Below, in pieces: positions 1-7,894 of a stretch of DNA of 34,899 bases; within the stretch, counting starts at the first letter, position 1, and every line of letters begins with the position of its first letter. A program made the translations under genes and the position numbers. A model generated the notes under the pieces. That model saw only the letters and a program-made list of their open reading frames with translations, did not search any database and was not told where the DNA came from. Source of the stretch: RUG14871 sp045539425 (GTDB lineage: Bacteria > Bacillota_I > Bacilli_A > Erysipelotrichales > Erysipelotrichaceae); the NCBI GenBank assembly GCA_045539425.1, contig JAZQFH010000015.1, positions 1-34,899 on the forward strand, in the 5' to 3' direction.

Positions 1-118
1 GAGTGTCAAAAGGCAAAAGCTCTCTCCATTTTCCCCGGTTTTCTTCCGGATGTTCGATTAAGATTGAGTGTTCCTGTTCCAGATACCCCTTTGCCCAGGG
101 TTTTGTTCTCATTCGCAT
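1..118 (-). CDS. trmB: tRNA (guanine-N7)-methyltransferase, N-terminal fragment
   Basis: Only the first 39 codons are in the window; the rest lies beyond base 1. The protein begins MRMRTKPWAKGYLEQEH and continues to a GKWRELLPFD segment, which matches the characteristic N-terminus of Firmicute TrmB (MRMRxKPWA...; GKW). TrmB uses S-adenosylmethionine to make m7G46 in the variable loop of tRNAs; the SAM-binding fold would follow beyond the edge. The start is set by a strong AGGAGGG ribosome binding site at about 126-132. It lies downstream of pnp on the same strand, separated by a weak stem-loop, so some read-through from pnp is likely. The identification rests on the N-terminus only but the match is distinctive. 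Confidence 0.85.
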   Translation of the reverse strand, partial: MRMRTKPWAKGYLEQEHSILIEHPEENRGKWRELLPFDT

Positions 119-142
119 GCCTTTTCCCTCCTGTGATAATAA

Positions 143-167
143 GATAGCCCCATGGACAGGGGCTATC
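143..167 (-). terminator. weak intrinsic terminator between pnp and trmB
   Basis: A perfect 9-bp stem (GATAGCCCC/GGGGCTATC) with a 7-base loop lies 16 bases past the pnp stop. On the minus strand it is followed by TTATTATC rather than a solid U-run, so termination is probably partial. Confidence 0.55.
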
Positions 168-183
168 ATTCAATTACTTTCTG

Positions 184-2370
184 TTAAGCAGCTTCTTCGG
201 TGTTTTCCTTTTTGCCGCCTTTTTTGTCATTGCGTCTTCTGGTGTTTTCTCTTTCCTTGAAGCCTTCCGGTTTTTCAAGTAAAGCTTTCCGGGAAACGCT
301 GACCTTTCCCTTATCGTCAATTTCCGTGACGATAACACGTACGATATCACCCATCTTCAGGACATCGCTCGGTTTTTCCACTCTCTCGTAAGCAATCTTG
401 GAGACATGTAATAAACCGTCAGTTCCCGGGAAGAGTTCGACGAATGCGCCGTAGCTTTCCAGACGGACAACTTTGGCATCGTAGATTTCGCCGACCTTGG
501 CGACACGGACGATATTTTCAATCATCGCTTTCGCTTTGTTGATCGCTTCGATATCGTGATGATAGATTAAGACCTTTCCGTCATCATCAATGTCGATCTT
601 GACATCATCGCATTCCGCAATGATCTGGTTGATAACTTTTCCGCCGCTGCCGATGACATCTCTGATCTTATCCGGATCAATGTGCAGCTGAGCGATCTTC
701 GGTGCATATTTGCTGACCTGTTCTCTGTAATGAGGTATGGCAGCCATCATGTTTGCCATGATCTCTTCACGGGCCTTGTGAGCCTGTGCCAGAGCTTCCT
801 TTAAGATCTTGGCGTCAACGCCTTCGATCTTGATATCCATCTGCAGAGCAGTGATACCGTTATCCGTTCCGGCAACCTTGAAGTCCATATCACCGTAGTG
901 GTCTTCAGCACCCTGGATATCCGTTAAGATCGTATAATCATCACCCCATGTGATTAAACCCATGGCGATACCGGCAACCGGAGCCTTGATCGGGACACCT
1001 GCTGCCATTAAGCTCATCGTACCGGCACAGATACTGGCCTGGGAAGAGGAACCGTTGGATTCCAGAACTTCCGCAACCGTACGGATCGCATACGGGAATT
1101 CTTCTTCACTCGGCATGACCTGGCTTAAGGCACGTTCACCTAAAGCACCGTGTCCGATTTCTCTTCTGCCCGGGCTTCCCATTCTGCCTGTTTCACCTAC
1201 GGAATAAGGCGGGAAGTTGTAGTGATGCATGAATCTCTTGTATTCGACTTCCGTTAAGTCGTCGATGATCTGGTTGTCATTTAAAGCACCTAATGTCGTG
1301 ACACTTAAGACCTGTGTCTGACCTCTGGTGAATAATGCGGAACCGTGAACTCTCGGTAATAAGTCAACCTGAGAATCGAGCGGACGGATCTCGTCAACCT
1401 TACGTCCATCCGGACGGATGTGTTCAACGGCGATCAGTCTTCTGATTTCATTTGCGACGATGGAGTTGCAGATCTCTTTGACCTGTTTGATCACTTTCGT
1501 CTGTTCTTTTTCACTCGCATATTCCTTTTCTTCGAAGTGAGCAACTGCCTTCGCTGTCAGCTCATCGATCTTGGCATAGTTTTCGAGTTTGTCTTTGATC
1601 TTGACTGCGGCTTCGAGATCAGCCTGGACAAGATCACGGGTCTCTCTGTCGACTTCCGGGTCGACCTGGTAGAGAACAACTTCGCGTTTCGGCTTGCCGA
1701 CCGCTTTGATGATCTCTTCTTCAAAGGCACATAAGACCTTGATGTTTTCATGTGCGAACATCAGTGCATCGACCATTAAGTCTTCGGAGACTTCCTTCGC
1801 GCCTGCTTCAACCATGTTGATGGCCTTTGCCGTACCGGCAACCGTCAGGCTGAGGTCGCTGCGTTCCATCTGTTCACTGGACGGGTTGATGACGAATTCG
1901 CCATCGACATGTCCGACGATAACGCCGGCGATCGGTCCGTTGAACGGAATGTCACTGATGCATAATGCCAGAGAAGCACCGAACATTGCTGCCATTTCGG
2001 CAGAGCAGTCCTGGTCGACGGATAAGACTGTGTTGACGACCTGAACTTCGTTACGGAAACCTTCGGCAAAGAGCGGACGTAATGTTCTGTCGATCAAACG
2101 ACCGGACAGAGTGGCATGTTCACTCGGTCTGCCTTCTCTTCTTAAAAATCCTCCAGGAATCTTACCAACTGAATATAGTTTTTCTTCGAAACTGACTGTT
2201 AATGGGAAGAAATCTACATCCTTCGGCTCATTTGCAGCCACGGCCGTGCTTAACGTGACCGTATCTTCATAGCGGACTAATACAGCACCGCTGGCTTGTT
2301 TGGCTAATTCCCCGCATTCCACTGTCAGATTTCTGCCGTGGAAGTTTAAACTAAATACACTTTTAGCCAT
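184..2370 (-). CDS. pnp: polyribonucleotide nucleotidyltransferase (PNPase)
   Basis: PNPase degrades RNA 3'-to-5' by phosphorolysis and is part of the RNA decay machinery in the cytoplasm. The 728-aa protein has the full family layout: a first RNase PH domain (about 1-145), a helical linker, a second RNase PH domain (about 310-540) with GRREIGHGALGERAL and the DIQGAEDHYGDMDFK phosphate/metal-binding segment, a KH domain (about 555-615, IGSGGKVI) and an S1 domain (about 620-690, GEIYDAKVVRLESYGAFV). A short basic tail ends the protein. The start at MAKSVFSLNF follows GAGGTAAGAAAGAA and is the usual PNPase N-terminus. It has its own putative promoter (-10 at 2403-2408). It is transcribed toward trmB. 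Confidence 0.98.
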   Translation of the reverse strand: MAKSVFSLNFHGRNLTVECGELAKQASGAVLVRYEDTVTLSTAVAANEPKDVDFFPLTVSFEEKLYSVGKIPGGFLRREGRPSEHATLSGRLIDRTLRPLFAEGFRNEVQVVNTVLSVDQDCSAEMAAMFGASLALCISDIPFNGPIAGVIVGHVDGEFVINPSSEQMERSDLSLTVAGTAKAINMVEAGAKEVSEDLMVDALMFAHENIKVLCAFEEEIIKAVGKPKREVVLYQVDPEVDRETRDLVQADLEAAVKIKDKLENYAKIDELTAKAVAHFEEKEYASEKEQTKVIKQVKEICNSIVANEIRRLIAVEHIRPDGRKVDEIRPLDSQVDLLPRVHGSALFTRGQTQVLSVTTLGALNDNQIIDDLTEVEYKRFMHHYNFPPYSVGETGRMGSPGRREIGHGALGERALSQVMPSEEEFPYAIRTVAEVLESNGSSSQASICAGTMSLMAAGVPIKAPVAGIAMGLITWGDDYTILTDIQGAEDHYGDMDFKVAGTDNGITALQMDIKIEGVDAKILKEALAQAHKAREEIMANMMAAIPHYREQVSKYAPKIAQLHIDPDKIRDVIGSGGKVINQIIAECDDVKIDIDDDGKVLIYHHDIEAINKAKAMIENIVRVAKVGEIYDAKVVRLESYGAFVELFPGTDGLLHVSKIAYERVEKPSDVLKMGDIVRVIVTEIDDKGKVSVSRKALLEKPEGFKERENTRRRNDKKGGKKENTEEAA

Positions 2371-2402
2371 TTCTTTCTTACCTCTTTTATTTCAACTCAT
2401 TT

Positions 2403-2408
2403 ATCATA
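2403..2408 (-). promoter_or_regulatory. putative pnp promoter, extended -10
   Basis: TATGAT preceded by TGG gives an extended -10 (TGnTATGAT) about 33 bases upstream of the pnp start codon. No good -35 hexamer is visible at the right distance. Confidence 0.45.
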
Positions 2409-2483
2409 CCATAATTGCTTATGAAAAGAAAACAACTAAATGCACGAATTTTCCCCCGTAAAAGCCGTAAGCCCTTTCATAAA

Positions 2484-2510
2484 AAGCCGGATGTTTTCAG
2501 GCATCCGGGC
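2484..2510 (-). terminator. intrinsic terminator after the glycosyltransferase pair
   Basis: On the minus strand GCCCGGATG and CATCCGGC form a stem around a short loop, followed by TTTTTAT. It separates the 2512-3464 genes from pnp. Confidence 0.8.
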
Positions 2511-2511
2511 T

Positions 2512-2997
2512 TTACTTTTCAATCTGTTTTAAGTAGCTGCGCAAGAGATTCACAAAGTTGGAAGTGTTGCTCTGATAGCCGTTTGGCACAAAGTGCTCCG
2601 CTTCCTTTAGGCGCTCTTTGAGAGAGTCGCCGTCATAATACGGGATCAGACAGCCCATCTTCGCAAAGCGCTCGATGATCTGCAGCTGATGGTCGTTATG
2701 GTGCTCGCCATACTTCGCCAAGCGCGCACAGGCAATGACCGGTTTCTGCGCATTGACGGCATGGATAATCGTCCCTACCCCGCCGTGGGTGATGAGTATG
2801 CGGGCCTCCTTTAATAAGGCGGAGAATTCCGCTTCATTCAAGAAGTCCACAAGCTTCATCTTGTCGGAAGTGAACTTCGTCTGGCCGATCTGGGCCACGA
2901 CTTCCTCCTGAATGTCGCCCTCTTCAATTGCCTTTTCCACATCACGCAATAAGCGGACAAATTCCTTGTCCTGCGTTCCCAAACTTACGAGTATCAT
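2512..2997 (-). CDS. glycosyltransferase, catalytic/acceptor subunit, Alg13/PssE/EpsF-like
   Basis: This 161-aa protein begins MILVSLGTQDKEF and carries ITHGGVGTI near residue 85; both are hallmarks of the Alg13-type half of GT-B glycosyltransferases (GT28-like C-terminal half, which binds the UDP-sugar). In capsule and exopolysaccharide systems this half pairs with an Alg14-like membrane partner to transfer a sugar to a lipid carrier. That partner is directly upstream: the stop and start overlap by one base (TGATG), so the two are translationally coupled and very probably form one two-part enzyme. A longer in-frame start at 3054 would overlap the upstream gene by about 58 bases and destroys the canonical N-terminus, so 2997 is preferred. 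The sugar and acceptor cannot be told from sequence. Confidence 0.85.
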   Translation of the reverse strand: MILVSLGTQDKEFVRLLRDVEKAIEEGDIQEEVVAQIGQTKFTSDKMKLVDFLNEAEFSALLKEARILITHGGVGTIIHAVNAQKPVIACARLAKYGEHHNDHQLQIIERFAKMGCLIPYYDGDSLKERLKEAEHFVPNGYQSNTSNFVNLLRSYLKQIEK

Positions 2998-3464
2998 CAG
3001 AAGATCCAGCCTCCATAGACGGCTTTCGGATAGAGTTCCAGCATCTTTTCCCACTGCACGATAAAGAGATTGGCGATCGGGTAGACGAGTCTTCCCGCCA
3101 CCGTCTTGCTTTCGGCATTGGCGAAGGTTTCAATCCAGACGACCTTGGCTCCGAATAAGCGGGCAATATAGCACATCGGCACCGCGGTATGGGTACCGGT
3201 CGTAATCACGCATTTCGGACGGAACTTCAGAAAGAGTACCAGAGACTTCAGGATGTTGAAGGCAAAGATAAAGAGATAGGAAAAGAGATGGTGCTTCGTG
3301 CCGTAAGCAAGATAATCAACCTTACCGGGATACGTTTCGGCAAGATATTCCGTTGTCTTCGTCTTTTCCGTTACAATGCGGTAGTCCACCTCATCAAAAA
3401 GCTCTTTCAGCTGCAAGAGCTCGTTTAAGTGTCCTCCCATACTGCTGATAAACATGACCTTCAT
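2997..3464 (-). CDS. glycosyltransferase, membrane-anchoring subunit, Alg14/PssD/EpsE-like
   Basis: This 155-aa protein starts MKVMFISSMGGHLNELLQL, the Alg14/PssD N-terminal motif (S-x-GGH), and has TTGTHTAVPM and a hydrophobic stretch at about 65-85 (SYLFIFAFNILKSLVLFL) that could be a membrane-associated helix. In known systems the Alg14-type protein recruits the soluble Alg13-type catalytic partner to the membrane. The partner gene follows with a one-base overlap. A GAGGG ribosome binding site sits 6 bases before the start. The pair is isolated: no capsule or teichoic acid genes are adjacent, so it is more likely a stand-alone cell-envelope function than part of a capsule locus. Confidence 0.85.
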   Translation of the reverse strand: MKVMFISSMGGHLNELLQLKELFDEVDYRIVTEKTKTTEYLAETYPGKVDYLAYGTKHHLFSYLFIFAFNILKSLVLFLKFRPKCVITTGTHTAVPMCYIARLFGAKVVWIETFANAESKTVAGRLVYPIANLFIVQWEKMLELYPKAVYGGWIF

Positions 3465-3504
3465 AGATAACCCTCTTCTGTTTCATTGTACCCTTTTCCC
3501 AGAG

Positions 3505-3534
3505 AAAAAACAAAGGATACCTGCGTATCCTCTG
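3505..3534 (-). terminator. intrinsic terminator after ptsI
   Basis: AGGATAC/GTATCCT stem with a 4-base loop followed on the minus strand by TTTGTTTTTT. It ends the ACP-ptsI operon. Confidence 0.85.
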
Positions 3535-3559
3535 TTTGATTGATTTCTGTTTTTACGAA

Positions 3560-5266
3560 CTATTTATTCAGTGCTTTCTTGACGAGTTCTTCAACTTCTT
3601 CCGCACGGCAGAGCTGTACGGCTTCGGCTGCGAGTTTCTTGCAGTCTTCATAGCTCAGTCTGCGGACCATTCTTCTGGCCTTTAAGATGGATGTTGCACT
3701 CATGGAGAATTCATCCAGACCTAAACCGAGAAGAACCGGAACGGCGATTTCATCACCGGCCATCTCACCGCACATACCGCACCATCTGCCCTCTTTGTGA
3801 GCGCCTTCGATGGTCAGCTTGACTAAGCGCAGGATGGACGGGTTCAGCGGCTGATACAGATAGCTGACCGGTTTGCTCATACGGTCGGCAGCCATGCTGT
3901 ACTGAATTAAGTCGTTGGTACCGATGGAGAAGAAATCCGCTTCCTTGGCAAACTGGTCTGCCAGAATGGCAGCTGCCGGGATCTCAACCATCATACCGAC
4001 CTGGTAATTGTCACTGACTTTGACGCCTTCCGCTCTCAGGTTGGCTTCTTCTTCCTTAACGATGGCTTTTGCGGCACGGAATTCATTGATCGTGGCGATC
4101 ATCGGGAACATGATGCGCAGATCACCATACGCGCTGGCTCTTAATAAGGCTCTGACCTGTGTACGGAAGATATCCGTTCTGTCTAAGCATAAGCGGATTG
4201 CACGGTAACCTAAGAACGGGTTCATTTCTTCCGGAATCGGTAAGTAAGGCAGTTTCTTGTCACCGCCGATGTCCAGTGTTCTGACGACGACCGGACGCGG
4301 ATTCATGGCTTCGAGAACCGCTTTGTATGCTTCAAACTGTTCATCTTCCGTCGGGAGTTCGTTGGAGTTCATATATAAGAATTCCGTACGGTATAAGCCG
4401 ACACCTTCGCCGCCGTTATCCAGAACGCCCTGTGCATCTTTTGGAGTACCGATGTTGCCGACGAGTTCGACATGATGTCCGTCAACGGAGACGCTCGCGG
4501 CATCTTTCAGTTTCTTTAATTCTTCTTTTTCTTCTGCATACTTCGCAGCTTTTTCGGCATAGTCTTTCACGACGTCTTCATCCGGATTGATGATAACTGT
4601 TCCGTCTAAGGCGTTGAGTGCGAGAACATCATCGTTCTGAGCAGCTTTTAAGATGCCCGTGCAGCCGACGATTGCCGGGATTTCCAGAGATCTGGCCATG
4701 ATGGCGGAGTGGGAAGTACGGCCGCCGACTTCCGTTACGAAGCCCTTGGCATACTGTTTGTCCAGCTGAGCCGTATCGGACGGAGTCAGGTCGTTGGCAA
4801 CGATGATGACTTCTTCATTGATTAAGGACAGATCAGGAATCTTGACACCCATTAAGTGGCATTTAATACGGTAAGTAACGTCCTTGATGTCCGCTGCTCT
4901 TTCCTTGAAATACGGATCTTCCAGAGATTCGAACATTGTGACGAACTGGTTGGCAACCTGCTCTACGGCATAAGCTGCGTTCACTCCGTCGTTCTGGATC
5001 ATGGCTTCGACCTGATCTGCGAATTCCGGGTCTTCCGCGACCATTAAGTGAGCATCAAAAATGGCGAGTTCTTCTGCAGATAATCTGCCTGCAGCTTTTT
5101 CCTTGATTTTCGTGATATCTTCTTTTGATCTTTCAAGAGCGTTGTGGAATTTTTCCAGCGCGACTTCCGTTGGTTCTTCGGCTCTTTCAATTGTGAATGT
5201 AGGATGTTCGTATTTAAATACTTTTGCGACGACGACACCGCTACTGGCGGCAATACCTTTTAACAT
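3560..5266 (-). CDS. ptsI: PTS enzyme I (phosphoenolpyruvate-protein phosphotransferase)
   Basis: Enzyme I takes the phosphate from PEP and passes it to HPr, the first step of all PTS sugar uptake. The 568-aa length is normal. The phosphorylated His is visible in GGRTSHSAIMARS (His186), PEP-binding residues in the TIM-barrel half (GVGLYRTEFLYM, DIGGDKKLPYL), and the C-terminal catalytic Cys in CGEMAGD. The start MLKGIAASSG follows AGGAGGATCT. HPr (ptsH) is not adjacent, unlike the common ptsHI arrangement; instead the gene sits 12 bases behind an acyl carrier protein gene in one apparent operon ended by the terminator at 3505-3534. Confidence 0.97.
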   Translation of the reverse strand: MLKGIAASSGVVVAKVFKYEHPTFTIERAEEPTEVALEKFHNALERSKEDITKIKEKAAGRLSAEELAIFDAHLMVAEDPEFADQVEAMIQNDGVNAAYAVEQVANQFVTMFESLEDPYFKERAADIKDVTYRIKCHLMGVKIPDLSLINEEVIIVANDLTPSDTAQLDKQYAKGFVTEVGGRTSHSAIMARSLEIPAIVGCTGILKAAQNDDVLALNALDGTVIINPDEDVVKDYAEKAAKYAEEKEELKKLKDAASVSVDGHHVELVGNIGTPKDAQGVLDNGGEGVGLYRTEFLYMNSNELPTEDEQFEAYKAVLEAMNPRPVVVRTLDIGGDKKLPYLPIPEEMNPFLGYRAIRLCLDRTDIFRTQVRALLRASAYGDLRIMFPMIATINEFRAAKAIVKEEEANLRAEGVKVSDNYQVGMMVEIPAAAILADQFAKEADFFSIGTNDLIQYSMAADRMSKPVSYLYQPLNPSILRLVKLTIEGAHKEGRWCGMCGEMAGDEIAVPVLLGLGLDEFSMSATSILKARRMVRRLSYEDCKKLAAEAVQLCRAEEVEELVKKALNK

Positions 5267-5278
5267 AGATCCTCCTAA

Positions 5279-5503
5279 TTAATTATGCTTCTTGGCATCG
5301 ACCAGACGGACCACATCACTCACCGTCTTCAACTCAAAAAGTTCCGAGTCTTCAAAACGGATGTTCAATGTCTCTTCGAGTTCCATGATCACGTCAACCA
5401 GATCAATGGAATCGATCTTCAAATCCCTCAGAGTTGAAGTCGGCAAAACATCTGCATTTGTCTTCTCGGAAACCAGTTGTTTGATTAGATGAAATGTGTC
5501 CAT
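5279..5503 (-). CDS. acpP: acyl carrier protein
   Basis: A 74-aa acidic helical protein with the phosphopantetheine attachment site in LKIDSIDLVDVIMELEE (Ser32). Size and motif fit bacterial ACP, which carries growing acyl chains in fatty acid synthesis, or a dedicated ACP for another acylation. The start at MDTFHLIKQ is preferred because AGAGGA lies upstream; an in-frame ATG at 5542 would add 13 residues and overlap the upstream gene by 4 bases but has no ribosome binding site. It stands between an unknown 93-aa gene and ptsI, not with fab genes, so this may be a second or specialised ACP rather than the main one. The symbol acpP is by similarity only. Confidence 0.85.
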   Translation of the reverse strand: MDTFHLIKQLVSEKTNADVLPTSTLRDLKIDSIDLVDVIMELEETLNIRFEDSELFELKTVSDVVRLVDAKKHN

Positions 5504-5538
5504 ATGGTAATTTTCCTCTGTAAAAATCATAGCATCTT

Positions 5539-5820
5539 TCATTTGTTTAGTAAATTGATAAATTTGCGGATTGCGACGCTCTTCAGGCGGATATAGGTGG
5601 ATTTCGAGTAATAGTTCAGATACCAGTCGGGATCCTTCTGAAGAATGAAGTCAGACCTCAGGATGCGGGCGGACTCTCTGTCCATCTGAGAGAGAATCTC
5701 ATCGACGGAGATGCGGAACTGCTGGGCAATCTCATCGTCCGCCAGATCTTTCTTTTCAGCGATCCCGCGATACTTCTGAAAGATATAGATGATAATCTTT
5801 GCTTCCTGTCCGATATCCAT
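5539..5820 (-). CDS. small protein of unknown function
   Basis: I do not recognise this 93-aa protein. It is mixed charged and predicted to be mostly helical, with no signal peptide, membrane segment or Cys/His cluster; the middle (LADDEIAQQFRISVDEILSQ) has a helix-turn-helix-like rhythm and the C-terminus is basic (YIRLKSVAIRKFINLL). A clear AGGGGG site precedes the ATG. It is the first gene of a run with the acyl carrier protein and ptsI, with the ACP start 35 bases past its stop. A role with ACP or in regulating the operon is possible, but nothing in the sequence proves either. Confidence 0.7.
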   Translation of the reverse strand: MDIGQEAKIIIYIFQKYRGIAEKKDLADDEIAQQFRISVDEILSQMDRESARILRSDFILQKDPDWYLNYYSKSTYIRLKSVAIRKFINLLNK

Positions 5821-5879
5821 GCTTTCCCCCTGTCACTTGCAATACAAAAACGGAAGCAACCTCTTTCTCCCTCCTTTTG

Positions 5880-5926
5880 AAAAAAAGACAGAAGGAGCTT
5901 CTCCCCCAAGAAGCTTTTTCTGTCTT
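5880..5926 (-). terminator. intrinsic terminator after the ABC-F gene
   Basis: On the minus strand AAAGACAGAA...AAGCTTCT and AGAAGCT...TCTGTCTTT pair into a long, slightly bulged stem followed by a run of seven T. Confidence 0.85.
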
Positions 5927-5944
5927 TGATGTCATGTCCAGCCG

Positions 5945-7813
5945 TTATGATTGGCTCTTTTCGTATATCTCGGAATACTCTTCCCAGAGGGCATACAGAT
6001 TTTCAATCTCGATCTGCTTTTCATCGATCTCCTCGTAAAGGGAATTGAGTTTCTGAGCATCCTGATAATATTCCGGAGAAAAGCGCAGCTCCTGCAGCTC
6101 CTCCAGATTTCCCTCGGCCTTTTCGATCTGCTCTTCCAGCCGTTTGATTTCCTTCTTATAGTCCAGCCTGCGTTGCGGTTTCTCCCTCACTTTGCGGACT
6201 TCCTCTACCGGAGCGAGAGCACTCTTTGCCTGTTCTTTCTTTAAGAGATAGTCCTGATAGTTCATCGGGTAATACGTCGCGCTGTTTTCATCGATTTCCA
6301 CGATTCCCGTTGCCAGCTTGTTGATGAAGTAGCGGTCGTGGCTGACAAATAACAGCGTCCCTTCATAGTCGGAAAGCGCATCTTCCAGTGCTTCCTTCCC
6401 CATGATGTCCAAGTGATTCGTCGGTTCATCGAGAATCAGGAAGTTTGCCCGCTGTAACATTAACCGCGCCAGATACAGCCGCACCTTCTCGCCGCCGGAG
6501 AGCACGCTGACCTCTTTTAAGGCGTCATCCCCGCTGAAGAGGAAATTCCCCAGTGCCGTCCGGATCGTCGTGCGGTCCAGATTTGGATAGTGACTCCAGA
6601 GCTCATCGACCACCGTCTTATCGGAATCGATCTGCGCTAATTGCTGATCGAAGTAGCCGATCTCCACCTGGTGCCCGAGTAACATCTCGCCGCTGAGTGC
6701 CGGAATTGCACCGACAATGGACTTGACTAAAGTACTCTTGCCTTTGCCGTTGGGGCCGATGATGCCGATCCTCTCCCCTGCCTTGATTTCCATCGTGAGA
6801 GTGCAGAGCGGTTTGTCATAGCCGACCGTATAATTCATTAATGTCAGTACTTTATTGCCGCTGTGAGTGCGCGGAGAGAAATGGGCGTGGAAGTTCTTTT
6901 TGTCTTCCTTGACGTAGTCGATTTTCTCCATGCGCTCCAGGTATTTGATCTTGCTTTGCGCGAAGGCTGCCTTGTTTTTCTTATAACGGAACTTTTCAAT
7001 CTGTCCCTCAATGCGCTCGATTTCCTTCTGCTGGTTGGCGTAAGCCGCATTCTGATGCTCCCGCATGACTTTCTTGAAATCCATCCACGCCGTATAGTTG
7101 CCCTTAAAACGCGTCATTGAGCCGAATTCCATCTCATAGACGACTTCACAGATATCATCCAGAAACATCCGGTCATGGCTGACGACGACAACCGCTTTAT
7201 TGTAATGGCGCAGATAGCCTTCCAGCCATTCAATCGTAGAGAGATCCAGATGGTTTGTCGGTTCGTCCAGAAGCAGAATATCCGGCTTGCTTAACAGCAG
7301 CTTGACAAAGGCAATCTTGGTGCGCTGTCCGCCGGAGAACTCCCCGACACGCTTTTTAAGATCCGCCTCCGTAAAGCCGAACTGGAAGAAGACCGTCTTT
7401 AATTCCGCCTGATAGTCGTATCCGCCCAGCTCTTCAAACTGATGGGAGAGCGAGGCGTACTGATTGAGCAGGCTTTCGGAGTAATCCGTTGCCATCCGCT
7501 CCGTCATCTCATCCAGCGTCTTCTGCATGCGCAGTAAATGAGCGTATGCCTTGAGCAGTTCCTCGTAAACCGTCTGCCCCGCGTCCTCAATGGCACTCTG
7601 CGCTAGATAACCGATCGTGGTGTCGCTTGAGAGCGTGATGCTGCCGCTGTCCAGTTCCTCTTCCCCGGCAATCACTCTTAAAAGTGTGGTCTTGCCACAC
7701 CCGTTTCTGCCGATCAGAGCGATCTTCTCGTTTCCCCTGACTTCAAACTGAATGTTGGAGAATACGACGTCGGCTCCATACGATTTGGTTGCCTTGGATA
7801 CCTGCAGTAACAT
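5945..7813 (-). CDS. ABC-F family ATPase (YdiF/Uup-like)
   Basis: A soluble twin-ATPase protein of 622 aa without membrane segments. First nucleotide-binding domain: Walker A GRNGCGKTT (about 35-43), signature FSGGQRTKIAF, Walker B LLLDEPTNHLD. A charged linker of the P-site tRNA interaction type follows (about 235-300, KNKAAFAQSKIKYLERM). Second domain: GPNGKGKST, LSGGEKVRLYLA, LILDEPTNHLD. A C-terminal coiled coil covers about 555-615. ABC-F proteins bind the ribosomal E site and act as translation factors or give resistance to ribosome-binding antibiotics; the subgroup here looks like housekeeping YdiF, but I cannot exclude resistance. The ribosome binding site is AAGGAAGG. It has a strong terminator, so it is a single-gene unit or follows the MATE gene. 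Confidence 0.93.
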   Translation of the reverse strand: MLLQVSKATKSYGADVVFSNIQFEVRGNEKIALIGRNGCGKTTLLRVIAGEEELDSGSITLSSDTTIGYLAQSAIEDAGQTVYEELLKAYAHLLRMQKTLDEMTERMATDYSESLLNQYASLSHQFEELGGYDYQAELKTVFFQFGFTEADLKKRVGEFSGGQRTKIAFVKLLLSKPDILLLDEPTNHLDLSTIEWLEGYLRHYNKAVVVVSHDRMFLDDICEVVYEMEFGSMTRFKGNYTAWMDFKKVMREHQNAAYANQQKEIERIEGQIEKFRYKKNKAAFAQSKIKYLERMEKIDYVKEDKKNFHAHFSPRTHSGNKVLTLMNYTVGYDKPLCTLTMEIKAGERIGIIGPNGKGKSTLVKSIVGAIPALSGEMLLGHQVEIGYFDQQLAQIDSDKTVVDELWSHYPNLDRTTIRTALGNFLFSGDDALKEVSVLSGGEKVRLYLARLMLQRANFLILDEPTNHLDIMGKEALEDALSDYEGTLLFVSHDRYFINKLATGIVEIDENSATYYPMNYQDYLLKKEQAKSALAPVEEVRKVREKPQRRLDYKKEIKRLEEQIEKAEGNLEELQELRFSPEYYQDAQKLNSLYEEIDEKQIEIENLYALWEEYSEIYEKSQS

Positions 7814-7859
7814 AACGCCTTCCTTTTCTGTTCCGCAGTAATCATATCATAACTTCCCT

Positions 7860-7894
7860 GAAAAAGAAAAACACCGCTCAGGATGAGACGGTGT
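7860..7894 (-). terminator. intrinsic terminator overlapping the end of the MATE gene
   Basis: AACACCG/CGGTGTT with an inner CTCA/TGAG extension, then TTTCTTTTT on the minus strand. The stem includes the last five codons and stop of the 7878-9248 gene. Confidence 0.8.
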
